Of a stretch of DNA of 15,484 bases, positions 1 to 7,571 are shown piece by piece. Position 1 is the first letter of the stretch, and each line of letters opens with the position of its first letter. The notes under the pieces are model-generated. The model was given only the letters and a program-made list of their open reading frames with translations, had not been told where the DNA came from and ran no database searches. Both the position numbers and the translations under genes were made by a program. This DNA comes from JBOFFC01 sp051648405 (GTDB lineage Bacteria; Planctomycetota; Planctomycetia; Pirellulales; Lacipirellulaceae), in the NCBI GenBank assembly GCA_051648405.1, contig JBOFFC010000132.1:1-15484 (forward strand). The letters run 5' to 3'.

Positions 1-1257
1 CGCGAGCGTCAGTTCCTTGCGATCGTCGCGGCACGCCTTCAAGACCTGGACGAGCGTCGCAGCGAGCCGCGCCGCCCCCCCTTCGCGGACCGCGTGGTGC
101 GGCCGACGGGGTCGCGCCGGGGCGACCTCCGCCGGATTCACGATCGCTTCGCTGGCAGCGATCTTATCCGAGAGCGCGGCGTCTCCCGTTTCGAGGAAGC
201 AGCGCATCGCGTCGCGCAGCCGCTCCGACTCGGCGAGCAACGCTTCGCACATCTGGTCGTCGTTCTCCCGACCGATGAGTTGGCCCGAGGCCGCCTCGGC
301 GACAATCGAGAGCCGCGCGTGCGCCGCAACCAGCACCCGCTCGTAGTCGCGGCCGTGATCGAGCTCGACCCGCATCGCTTCGGCGAGGCCATCGACCCGC
401 CCCTGCAGCGAACCCACGAGCGTGTTGATGTGCCGCTTGGTGAAACCGCAGTAGAGAGCCCCCTCGTCGGCGAGCGCGTTCAGAACGGTCAAGCGACGTC
501 GGGCGACGAGCTGCGTCAGCAGCTCGGCGAGGCGCAGCACCTGCGGAAGCCGGGCCTCGTCGCCGCGGAGCTCGGCGATCTTCTCCGGCTCGGTCTGCAA
601 GTCGATCGCGTCACACAGCGCGTCGGGGAGGCGCCAGCTCCGCAGCAGCCCCGCCGACAACGTGCGGTGATCGAAGCCGAGGTTCTCGAGCTCCAAGGCG
701 CTCAGCTCGACGAGCGGCACGGTCGGCGCCGTGTCCGCCGCCAGCTCGTCGAGGCGCGTCGTGAGCTCGCCGTAGGCCGAGCCGAGTTGCTGTAGCAGCA
801 CCAACTGCCCGAGCCCTTGGAGCAGGCCGGCGACCAGCGCCTCGTCGCCCCCGCGGTCCCACGCGAGATCGGCGATCGCCCGCGCGGCCGCGGCGCGCGT
901 CAGCGTTTCGGTCCAGTAGCGCCGCAACGAGCCCCCCGCGACCCCGTCGAAGAGCCGATCGGGGAGCGCGAAGCCGAGCACCAGCAGCTTGAGCGGGCGG
1001 ACCCCCAGCAGAGCGATCGCCTGCCCCAGGTCGCTGATCCCCGCGCCGTTGCCGCGGACCGAGTAGTTCACCACGCGCAGCAGCTTGGCGGTGATCGCCG
1101 GGTCGCGCTCGACCGCGCGGCGGATCGCCGTCGGGTCGATCGTCGGCTCGTCGGTTAGCCGGACGAGCTCCGCCGCCACCGACGGGAGGGTGTAGAGATG
1201 CCCAGCGCGGGCCACGAGCCGCTCGAGGGACGGGTGGCTGGCGGGGGGCGTCTTCAC
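1..1257 (-). CDS. HDOD-domain signalling protein, C-terminus beyond the left edge
   Basis: An open minus-strand frame of 419 codons runs off the left edge without a stop. Residues about 20-225 read as an HDOD domain: LYTLPSVAAELVRL at 21-34, RDPAITAKLLRVVNYS near 52-67, AIALLGVRPLKLLVLG at 80-95, AGLLQGLGQLVL near 143-154, and the typical second half ELENLGFDHRTLSAGLL at 189-205 followed by a tryptophan and LPDAL. HDOD domains are non-catalytic relatives of HD phosphohydrolases found in bacterial signalling proteins. The downstream part is helical and charged. At the very edge, a stretch ending CRDDRKELTLA could be the start of a GGDEF-type output domain, but this is a guess. The first in-frame start after a stop at 1324-1326 is GTG at 1257. 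It has no clear Shine-Dalgarno sequence, so the start is uncertain; GTG at 1215 is the alternative. The gene is divergent from the secreted protein at 1551. Confidence 0.85.
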   Translation of the reverse strand, partial: MKTPPASHPSLERLVARAGHLYTLPSVAAELVRLTDEPTIDPTAIRRAVERDPAITAKLLRVVNYSVRGNGAGISDLGQAIALLGVRPLKLLVLGFALPDRLFDGVAGGSLRRYWTETLTRAAAARAIADLAWDRGGDEALVAGLLQGLGQLVLLQQLGSAYGELTTRLDELAADTAPTVPLVELSALELENLGFDHRTLSAGLLRSWRLPDALCDAIDLQTEPEKIAELRGDEARLPQVLRLAELLTQLVARRRLTVLNALADEGALYCGFTKRHINTLVGSLQGRVDGLAEAMRVELDHGRDYERVLVAAHARLSIVAEAASGQLIGRENDDQMCEALLAESERLRDAMRCFLETGDAALSDKIAASEAIVNPAEVAPARPRRPHHAVREGGAARLAATLVQVLKACRDDRKELTLA

Positions 1258-1550
1258 GGAGGCGACGTCGGCGATGCGGTCGTTCGGCGTAGGGATCGGC
1301 GTTCCCCAGAGCCCAAGCGTAGGTCAGGCCCGGCCGCCGGGCGTCCGCGGAACTGCTGGCGCCGCCGTCACAACCCTCGCGAATCAGTCCGATCGTCGCG
1401 ACAGCGCGACTCGTGTGGGGCCCCAAACCATCAGCCGGTACACTTATGAGCTAGTTCGCCGGCCTCCCCCCGAGGGGCCGCTTGTAAACGACCCTCGCCC
1501 GTCGCATCGGGGCCACGCTCCCGACACGCAAACAACTCGGAATCGCACGG
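1258..1550. other. Divergent intergenic spacer (293 bp), no clear signal
   Basis: This spacer lies between the HDOD gene (minus) and the YCF48-repeat gene (plus), so promoters for both should lie here. I could not find a convincing -35/-10 pair on either strand. It contains a palindrome GGGGCCCC near 1418-1425 and a small GC hairpin at 1460-1480 (arms CGGCC and GGCCG) without a T-run. Open frames crossing it have no recognisable protein character. Confidence 0.5.
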
Positions 1551-4500
1551 ATGCGAACCCATCGCTTAACGACCCGGTCGCTGCGCGCTCACTTGCTGAC
1601 CGGCGTGCTGCTCGGCTTCACGACGCCGTCGCTCGCCTTCGAGACGCAGACCCTCGCCCAGACGCTCGCCGAGGACGCGACGCTGCACGACGTCGAGTTC
1701 CTCGACGCCGAGCGTGGCTGGGCGGTCGGCGACCGCGGCGTCGTGCTCCGCACCGAAGACGGCGGCGAGACCTGGCGCCGGGCCGAGACCCCCGTCTCGT
1801 GCGCGCTCCACGCCGTGTCGTTCGTCGATCGCCAGCGCGGCTGGGTGGTTGGCGGCGAGACGAGGCCCTACACGCACGTCACGGCCGCGGTCGTGCTGCG
1901 GACCGACGACGGGGGCGAGACCTGGGAGCGCGTTCAGCACGGCCCCCTGCCGAAGCTGACCGCGGCCAAGTTCTTCGATCGTCAACACGGCGTCGCCGCG
2001 GGGGTTGGTTCGGCCCTCGCCCCGGCCGGGGTGTTCGAGACGCGCGACGGAGGCCGATCGTGGCGGACGTTCCCGGCCGGCGAGATGCGCGCGTGGAGCG
2101 GCGGCGACTTTGTCGTCGATGCCGCGGGCGAGGCGCAGGGGATCGTCGTCGGTCCGCGCGGCGCCGTAGCGCGGCTCGGGGGTCGCGAGGTGACACCCGC
2201 CGACGCGCCGGGCGAGCTGCGCGGCCACCACGCCGTTCGCTGGATCGACCCGCAGCGCGCGTGGCTGGTCGGCGACGGCGGGCTGGTGCGGGCGACGCTC
2301 GACGGCGGTCGAACCTGGCGCGCGCCGCCAACGGACCCGCTCGCGCAGCAGCCCGCCGAGGTGTTCGCCGCCATCGGCGACTGGTTCGACTGGCGCGCCG
2401 TCGCCTCGCGCGAAGCGATCGTCTGCGCAGTCGGTTCGCCCGGCTCGGCCGCGCTCGTGTCCCGCGACGGGGGGGCGTCGTGGTCGCTCCACGCGACGGG
2501 GGTCTCGGCGCCGCTGGCGGCCGTTGAGTTCCTCGACACACAGCGCGGGTTCGCCGTCGGCGAGATGGGGACGATCCTCGCTACGCGCAACGGGGGAGAG
2601 ACGTGGACTGCGCAGCGCGGTGGCGACCGCCGCGCGGGGGTCTCGGTCGTGACGGTGAACCCCGCGAGCCTCCCCGCCGAGCTGCTCGCCACGAACGCCG
2701 TCGCCGAAGGGCGCCGTGCGTCGGTCCTCGCTCCGTTTTCCGCGGCGAGCGCGCTGCGCTTCGCCGACTCGACGGGCAGGCTCCGCGAGGCGGCGGTCGC
2801 CTCGGGCGCCGACGCGCTGGAGAGCGACTGGCGGCTCGCGCTCGAGTCGGGGGACGAAGCGCTCGACCTCGACCCCCTGTCGGCGACGCTCGACCGGCGC
2901 ATCGAAGGGGACAGCGACCAGTGGCTCGCGCACCGCGTGCGCCGGCACTTGCTCACCTACCGACCCGGGGCGGTCGTGCTCACCGCATCGAGCGCTACGG
3001 CGCCCGAGGGGCTCGCGCTGGTCGCGTCGAAGGGAACGCTCGCCGGGGTGGCGCTTGCCGCCGAGGCGCCCCCGGCTTGGACGGGCCTTCGGGCGTGGCG
3101 GCCTACGGCGACGCTCGCCGCGTGGCCGGTCGATAGCGACGCGCGGGGCGCCGACGGCGCGGGCGAGTCGCGCCACGCGACCGGTGGGTTCTCGGCGCTG
3201 CTGGGAGGCTCGCCGGCGCAGTGGTCGCGCGTCGCGCGCGGCCTGCTATCGACGAAGCGTCTCGCCTCTCCCGCCGCGTATGCGTGGCGATCGCTCGACG
3301 AGAGCCCCCTCAGCGCGGGGAGGCACGGCGACTTGCTCGCCGGGGCCGACTCGTCGCGCCCGAACGCGGCGCGGCGCCCCGCGGCGGCGCCGTCGGTCGA
3401 TCAGATCGACGCCCTGCGACGCACGGCGCAGAAGCAACGTGTCGTCGAGCAGCTGCTCACGAGCCGCGCTGCCGACCCGGCGTGGGGGGGACGCGTGATG
3501 GAGCTCACCGGGGGGCTCGACGCCGAATCGGGCGCCGCGCTCTTGCTGCAACTCGCCGAAGGTTACGCCGACGACGGGCGGGTCCCCCTCGCGGCCGAGA
3601 CGCACTACCTGCTCGCCCGGCGCTACCCGGGGACGGCCTCGGGGGACGCGGCGCTGGTGTGGCTCGTTCGCTACTACGCCAGCGGCGAGCGGGCCCACGC
3701 GGCGCTCCGCGCCGAAGGGACCCCGGCGCAGCGCAGCGACACGCTCTCGAACGTCGTCGCGGGCCAAGCGGCCGCAAGCGACCAAGGAGCCCCCCCCGAC
3801 GAACAGACGACGCTCGGCGCGCCGAACCCCCTCGGCGCCGACGAGCGCGCGGCGCGGGCCGTGCGTCTCGCCGAGCACCTCGAGCAGGCGCGTCCCGAGC
3901 TGTACGCCGACCCCGGGTTGCGGCTTGCGGTCGCGGCGGCGCACCGTGCGCGCGGCGCCGACGAGGAGGCAGAACGGCTCTCGATGGTCCTCGGCCGCCA
4001 GGGGGTGGCCCCCGATTGGCGCCGCGCTGCGCTCGCCCAGCGCTGGCTCGCCGAGCCCTCGGGGCGCCGGCCCGAAAAGGCCGTCGTCACCTGCCGCCCG
4101 AGTGCGCGGCGGCCGCTGCTCGACGGCCGGCTCGACGACCTAGCCTGGCGCGAAGCGCAAGCGATGCCCCTCCGCTCCGACTCGACGGTCGCCGAGGCCA
4201 CGCTCCGATTGGCGCACGACGACGAGTTCCTGTACGTCGCCGGCGAAGCCTTCGGCGCCGAGCCAGCCGGCGCCCCGAACTCGCCACGCACACGCGACGA
4301 GCCGCTCGACCACGCCGACCGGGTCGCGCTGCGGCTCGACATCGACCGCGACTACGCCACCGCGTACGAGCTGACGATCGACTCACGCGGACACACGCAC
4401 GACGCGCTCGACGGCGACGCCAGTTGGAACCCGCGCTGGTTCGTCGCCGCCGCCGAGATCACGCCATCGACGACCGACGCGCCGCGCGGTTGGTCGTTCG

Positions 4501-4682
4501 AGGCGGCGATCCCGCTTTCGGAGCTCGCGCCGGTCGCGTCGCTGGGGCGCGCGGCTTGGGCCGTCAGCGCTCAGCGTCTTCGCCCGGGCTGCCGACCCGC
4601 GACCTGGGGGGCTGAGCCAGCGACCGACTCGACGGCCGACCCCGCGAGCCCCGACTCGTGGGGCGTCGTCGTCTGGAAGTAG
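1551..4682 (+). CDS. Secreted YCF48-repeat protein with CBM9-like C-terminal domain
   Basis: A protein of 1043 residues with a Sec signal peptide: basic start, hydrophobic core LLTGVLLGF, likely cleavage after SLA at residue 29. At least six YCF48/BNR-like repeats with the pattern 'V-F-D--RGW-VG...T-DGGETW' lie at about 45-76, 86-126, 136-172, 226-257, 281-312 and 322-353, suggesting a beta-propeller. Residues about 363-480 faintly resemble a PIG-L deacetylase fold (EGRRASVLAPF, RLREAAVASGA, LLTYRPGAVVLT) but lack the AHPDDE metal site. Residues about 610-840 are helical and possibly TPR-like. From about 843 the sequence RPLLDGRLDDLAWREA, followed by a beta-rich region, looks like the CBM9-like domain of extracytoplasmic proteins. 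The expected location is periplasmic or cell surface, with a binding or scaffold role; the substrate is unknown. The ATG at 1551 is chosen because it directly precedes the signal peptide. The gene converges on the small exported protein with a 15-bp gap. Confidence 0.88.
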   Translation: MRTHRLTTRSLRAHLLTGVLLGFTTPSLAFETQTLAQTLAEDATLHDVEFLDAERGWAVGDRGVVLRTEDGGETWRRAETPVSCALHAVSFVDRQRGWVVGGETRPYTHVTAAVVLRTDDGGETWERVQHGPLPKLTAAKFFDRQHGVAAGVGSALAPAGVFETRDGGRSWRTFPAGEMRAWSGGDFVVDAAGEAQGIVVGPRGAVARLGGREVTPADAPGELRGHHAVRWIDPQRAWLVGDGGLVRATLDGGRTWRAPPTDPLAQQPAEVFAAIGDWFDWRAVASREAIVCAVGSPGSAALVSRDGGASWSLHATGVSAPLAAVEFLDTQRGFAVGEMGTILATRNGGETWTAQRGGDRRAGVSVVTVNPASLPAELLATNAVAEGRRASVLAPFSAASALRFADSTGRLREAAVASGADALESDWRLALESGDEALDLDPLSATLDRRIEGDSDQWLAHRVRRHLLTYRPGAVVLTASSATAPEGLALVASKGTLAGVALAAEAPPAWTGLRAWRPTATLAAWPVDSDARGADGAGESRHATGGFSALLGGSPAQWSRVARGLLSTKRLASPAAYAWRSLDESPLSAGRHGDLLAGADSSRPNAARRPAAAPSVDQIDALRRTAQKQRVVEQLLTSRAADPAWGGRVMELTGGLDAESGAALLLQLAEGYADDGRVPLAAETHYLLARRYPGTASGDAALVWLVRYYASGERAHAALRAEGTPAQRSDTLSNVVAGQAAASDQGAPPDEQTTLGAPNPLGADERAARAVRLAEHLEQARPELYADPGLRLAVAAAHRARGADEEAERLSMVLGRQGVAPDWRRAALAQRWLAEPSGRRPEKAVVTCRPSARRPLLDGRLDDLAWREAQAMPLRSDSTVAEATLRLAHDDEFLYVAGEAFGAEPAGAPNSPRTRDEPLDHADRVALRLDIDRDYATAYELTIDSRGHTHDALDGDASWNPRWFVAAAEITPSTTDAPRGWSFEAAIPLSELAPVASLGRAAWAVSAQRLRPGCRPATWGAEPATDSTADPASPDSWGVVVWK

Positions 4683-4697
4683 AGGAAGCGAAACGCG

Positions 4698-5309
4698 CTA
4701 GCGTCCCCATGTGCTGTAGTAGCGACCCGTGTCGCCGTAGCGGGCCGAGGCCCCGGAGGGGGCGTTCGTGCCGATCGGCCGACCCTCCGCCTGACGGACC
4801 TGGCCTTGCAGCCGCTGCAACTGGGCCGACGCCCGGTAGTTCTGCTCGATCTGGTCCTGATGTGGGCGGACAAACGCGTGGTAGTTGGGGGCGCCGTCCC
4901 CCTCGTCCTCGCGGTAGAGGTTTAGGTAGGGGCTCACCGTCGGCGTGGTGACCACTGTGTTGAACGGCTTGGGGCTGCGCATCACTGGCCGTGGCGCCGC
5001 GGCGCCGCCTCTGGGGCGCATCGGCATCTGCGCGAGCGTCTGCTGCGCGCGCTGCGCATTGTAGAAGGCGAGCACACGCTGCGTGGTCGGGTTGAGCGTG
5101 GGCGCCACGGGCTGCGCGGTGGCGACGGCGGGGAGACGCACCGGGCGTGCGCTCGGCGGGGGGCCGCTCGCCGACTCCCAGGTGTAGGCCTCGGTCCCCA
5201 TCGCGAGCCGCGCCGTGTAGGGGTCGTACTTCTGCGCCAGCGCCGCCGGCGAGACGCACCAGACGGCGGCCCCGAGGCCGAGCACCGACAACCAGAGCGT
5301 GCGCTTCAT
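4698..5309 (-). CDS. Small exported protein of unknown function
   Basis: A protein of 203 residues. The start is ATG at 5309 because a strong Shine-Dalgarno sequence GGGAGGA sits 7 bases upstream and the product begins with a standard signal peptide (MKRTLWLSVLGLGAAVW..., likely cleavage after PAALA, residue 25). An in-frame upstream ATG at 5408 would overlap the preceding gene and bury the signal peptide. The mature part is low-complexity and rich in Pro, Ala, Gln and Arg. It has a conserved-looking core at about 126-150 (SPYLNLYRED...NYHAFVRP) followed by a Gln-rich helical stretch (QIEQNY...QLQRLQGQV). I recall similar 'SPYLNLYR' cores in planctomycete hypothetical proteins, but I cannot assign a function. 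It follows the MnmE-like gene by 88 bp on the same strand and may be co-transcribed or independent. Confidence 0.85.
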   Translation of the reverse strand: MKRTLWLSVLGLGAAVWCVSPAALAQKYDPYTARLAMGTEAYTWESASGPPPSARPVRLPAVATAQPVAPTLNPTTQRVLAFYNAQRAQQTLAQMPMRPRGGAAAPRPVMRSPKPFNTVVTTPTVSPYLNLYREDEGDGAPNYHAFVRPHQDQIEQNYRASAQLQRLQGQVRQAEGRPIGTNAPSGASARYGDTGRYYSTWGR

Positions 5310-5352
5310 CGACGAGTCCTCCCGGGCTAGCGGGGCGCAGCAGCGCGCTCCG

Positions 5353-5371
5353 GTTTGCTTCATCGGCAAAC
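5353..5371. other. Short inverted repeat between MnmE-like gene and exported-protein gene
   Basis: GTTTGC at 5353-5358 and GCAAAC at 5366-5371 form a perfect 6-bp stem with a 7-nt loop. It lies 27 bases after the stop of the MnmE-like gene and 44 bases before the start of the exported-protein gene. There is no T-run on either strand, so a standard intrinsic terminator is not supported. It could be an operator or chance. Confidence 0.3.
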
Positions 5372-5397
5372 TCGCTGCGAGAACTCTTGCCCAACCG

Positions 5398-6609
5398 CTA
5401 CGACCCAACCCGCGGCTCGCTCGCTAGCAGCGCCTGCAAGAGCGACGCCGTGCGAGGGGCGTCCCCGGCGCGCAGGGCGGCGATCGCCGCGTCGATGTGC
5501 TCGGCGTGCCACGCCACGAGGGGCGCCGCTGCGCCGAGCGTGGGAGCGCTCAGGCCGATCGCGCTCGCGACCGCATCGAGCACCGGGGCGACGTCGGTCC
5601 CCTCGCGACCGTCCGGCAGCGCGACGACCGTCACGCCGGGTCCCGTAGCCGCACGCTGCGGCGCCGTCGCGAGGTCCCCCTTGCTGGCGACCTCGACCAC
5701 GGTGATCGACCGTGGGAGCGAAGCGACGACGTCGTCGCGGAAGCGGCGCGGCCCCGCTTCGGCGTGCGAAGCCAGCTCTTGGAGGACGAGCACCACGTCG
5801 GCCGAACGGGCCGTCTCGCGCGCAACCTCGACGCCGGCCGCCTCAATCGGGTCGTCCGTCGCGCGCTGGCCGGCCGTGTCGTAGAACACGACCGGCCAGC
5901 CTCCCACCGCCGTGAACGCGCCGAGGGCGTCGCGGGTCGTGCCGGGGGTGTCGGCGACGATCGCCCGCTGGTAGCCGGCGAGCGCGTTGAGCAGCGTGCT
6001 CTTGCCGGCGTTGGGGGGGCCACAGATCGCCACGCGCCACGGCCGCACGATCGTCGTTGGGCCGCTCGGGCGCAGCGTCAGGCGGCGCAGCGCGGCGACC
6101 GGCTCGAGCGACGCGATGGCGGCTGCGGAGTCGCTGCGACCGAGCGCCGCAAGCGCCGTGTGCAGAGCCCGCTCCATCGCCCCCAGAGCCTGGTCGAGCG
6201 CGACCGCGGCGACGCGCTCGGTGGGGGCCTCGGCGAGCAGTCGCCACGCCTCGCGCGCAAGGGGCGAGTCGCCGGGCCACGCGTCAGCCGGTGGCGAAAC
6301 GAGCGGCGTCACGCCCTGCGCCGCGAGCGCTCGCAGCACCCCGCTCGATGCGGCGACGCCGCCGTGGCAGTGCACTTCGACGACATCAAACGTGCAGCGG
6401 ACGACGATTACCTCTTCGCCGTCGTCGCTCCCCCAGCGCCCGTAGAGGATGCGCTCGGGCGCCGCGTCGGCGAGCGAGCCCCCGCTCGCACGCACGAAGC
6501 ACGCTCCGACCGCGTCGGTCGCTTCAGCGCCGCTAACGACGACCACGGCGATCGCGCCGCGCCCCGCGGGTGTGGCGACCCAGGCGCGTGTTGGTAGCGC
6601 AGCGCTCAC
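5398..6609 (-). CDS. Reduced MnmE/TrmE-like GTPase
   Basis: A GTPase of 403 residues related to tRNA-modification GTPase MnmE. The N-terminus (WVATPAGRGAIAVVVVSG) and FDVVEVHCHGG (74-84) match the MnmE N-terminal, tetrahydrofolate-binding domain. The G domain has G1 GPPNAGKS (197-204), a G2 region TPGTTRD (221-227), G3 DTAG (244-247), and SKGD (309-312) in place of the usual NKxD. It departs from true MnmE (about 450 residues) in three ways. The central motif around 'PGEFTkRAFLNGKlDL' is absent, the helical domain is short, and the C-terminal CxGK tail with the catalytic cysteine is missing. Wobble-uridine modification is therefore doubtful. The start is GTG at 6609: it overlaps the coaX stop as GTGA, and the MnmE homology begins just after it. 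A longer frame to 6831 lies entirely inside coaX and is rejected. I withhold the mnmE symbol because of the missing parts. Confidence 0.87.
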   Translation of the reverse strand: MSAALPTRAWVATPAGRGAIAVVVVSGAEATDAVGACFVRASGGSLADAAPERILYGRWGSDDGEEVIVVRCTFDVVEVHCHGGVAASSGVLRALAAQGVTPLVSPPADAWPGDSPLAREAWRLLAEAPTERVAAVALDQALGAMERALHTALAALGRSDSAAAIASLEPVAALRRLTLRPSGPTTIVRPWRVAICGPPNAGKSTLLNALAGYQRAIVADTPGTTRDALGAFTAVGGWPVVFYDTAGQRATDDPIEAAGVEVARETARSADVVLVLQELASHAEAGPRRFRDDVVASLPRSITVVEVASKGDLATAPQRAATGPGVTVVALPDGREGTDVAPVLDAVASAIGLSAPTLGAAAPLVAWHAEHIDAAIAALRAGDAPRTASLLQALLASEPRVGS

Positions 6610-7475
6610 GACTCGCCCGCCGCTGGGGGGAGCGACAGCGCTACCCCCGCGAGCGTCAGGTGGGGGACGAACCGCACGGTGTAGTCGGGCGCGGCCAAGA
6701 GCCGCGCGACCGACGGGGCGCTCCCCCCAGTGAGGAACACCTGCGGCGCTACGGTGAGCCCGTCGCGGAGCCGGGCGATCGTCTCGCGGATGCCGCCGAC
6801 TGCGCCCCAGAAGAGCCCCGCCTGGATGCAACCGACGGTCGTCTTGCCGAGGGCCGGCGGGGCGCCATCGAGCTCGGCGAAGTCGATCAGCGGCAGCGCG
6901 GCGGTCTGTTCGTGCATCGCGCGGGCCGACATCCCCAGGCCGGCGAGGATCGCCCCCCCTTCGTAAGCGCCGTCGGCCGCCACGAGGTCGACCGTGATCG
7001 CCGTCCCCGCATCGACGACGATCGCCGGCGAGCCCGGGCGCCTGAGCCGGTTGGCGGCGATCGCCGCCGCCGCGCGATCCACGCCGAGCTTCGTCGGCTC
7101 CTCGACGCGCAGCACCAGCGGCATCGTCTCGGGGCGCAGTTCGGTCACCTCGAGCGCCGTGCCGCGCTCGGCGCCCCAGCGGTGGAGCGCGGCGGCGAGG
7201 CGGTCGCTAGCCGGGGGCGAGACGCTGCCGATCACCACCCGGGGCGCGGGGCTCGCGGCAGGGAACCACTCGTCAAGCCACGCCGCTAGGGCGCCGTCGT
7301 CCACCAGCCGCTCGATCCCCCCCGCGAGGGTGTCGCCGGGCTCGGGGAGCGGGGACGGGGCGATCGGCAACGAGGTGGCGGAAGCGAGCCCGCAGGGGTC
7401 CGACGGGCCGAACACGCCGAGCTTCACGCGGCTGTTGCCGACGTCGGCGGCGAGGAGCTCGGGGGTTTGGTCCAT
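6606..7475 (-). CDS. coaX: Type III pantothenate kinase
   Basis: A protein of 289 residues, slightly longer than the usual 255-260. It phosphorylates pantothenate, the first step of coenzyme A synthesis, in the cytoplasm. The family motifs are in order: AADVGNSRVKLG at 9-20 (acidic phosphate-binding loop, DxGN type), GVDRAAAAIAANR at 131-143, VVDAGTAITVD at 153-163, GGAILAGLGMS from about 173, and KTTVGCIQAGLFWG at about 211-224. The ATG at 7475 is the first start that places DVGNS near the N-terminus. A longer frame reaching 7994 overlaps uvrA antisense and is rejected. The stop overlaps the GTG of the next gene (GTGA), so the two are probably translationally coupled. The gene is divergent from uvrA. 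CoA supply is thematically linked to the beta-oxidation genes at the right end, though they are not in the same operon. Confidence 0.93.
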   Translation of the reverse strand: MDQTPELLAADVGNSRVKLGVFGPSDPCGLASATSLPIAPSPLPEPGDTLAGGIERLVDDGALAAWLDEWFPAASPAPRVVIGSVSPPASDRLAAALHRWGAERGTALEVTELRPETMPLVLRVEEPTKLGVDRAAAAIAANRLRRPGSPAIVVDAGTAITVDLVAADGAYEGGAILAGLGMSARAMHEQTAALPLIDFAELDGAPPALGKTTVGCIQAGLFWGAVGGIRETIARLRDGLTVAPQVFLTGGSAPSVARLLAAPDYTVRFVPHLTLAGVALSLPPAAGES

Positions 7476-7571
7476 GCCGTCGACGATAGCACGGAGGCGG
7501 GGGTGCGCGCAGCCGTGCGGGCCAACTAGGCTTACGAGTTGCGCCCGCGGAAGCCGGCGTCCGCTAAGAAG

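Noticed and set aside
611..1426. Long minus-strand ORF with Arg/Ala/Gly-rich product
   Set aside because: It is a shadow frame of the HDOD gene. The HDOD frame shows clear domain motifs over the same bases.
1460..1480. GC hairpin as a terminator
   Set aside because: It lies between divergent gene starts, where no transcript should end, and has no T-run.
4683..4702. Small palindrome CGCTAGCG at the convergent gene ends as a bidirectional terminator
   Set aside because: The stem is only about 4 bp with no T-run; it includes the stop codon of the exported-protein gene and looks like chance.
6610..6831. Extended start of the MnmE-like gene
   Set aside because: The 74 added residues are an out-of-frame reading of coaX, low-complexity and Arg-rich. 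GTG at 6609 fits homology and the GTGA overlap.
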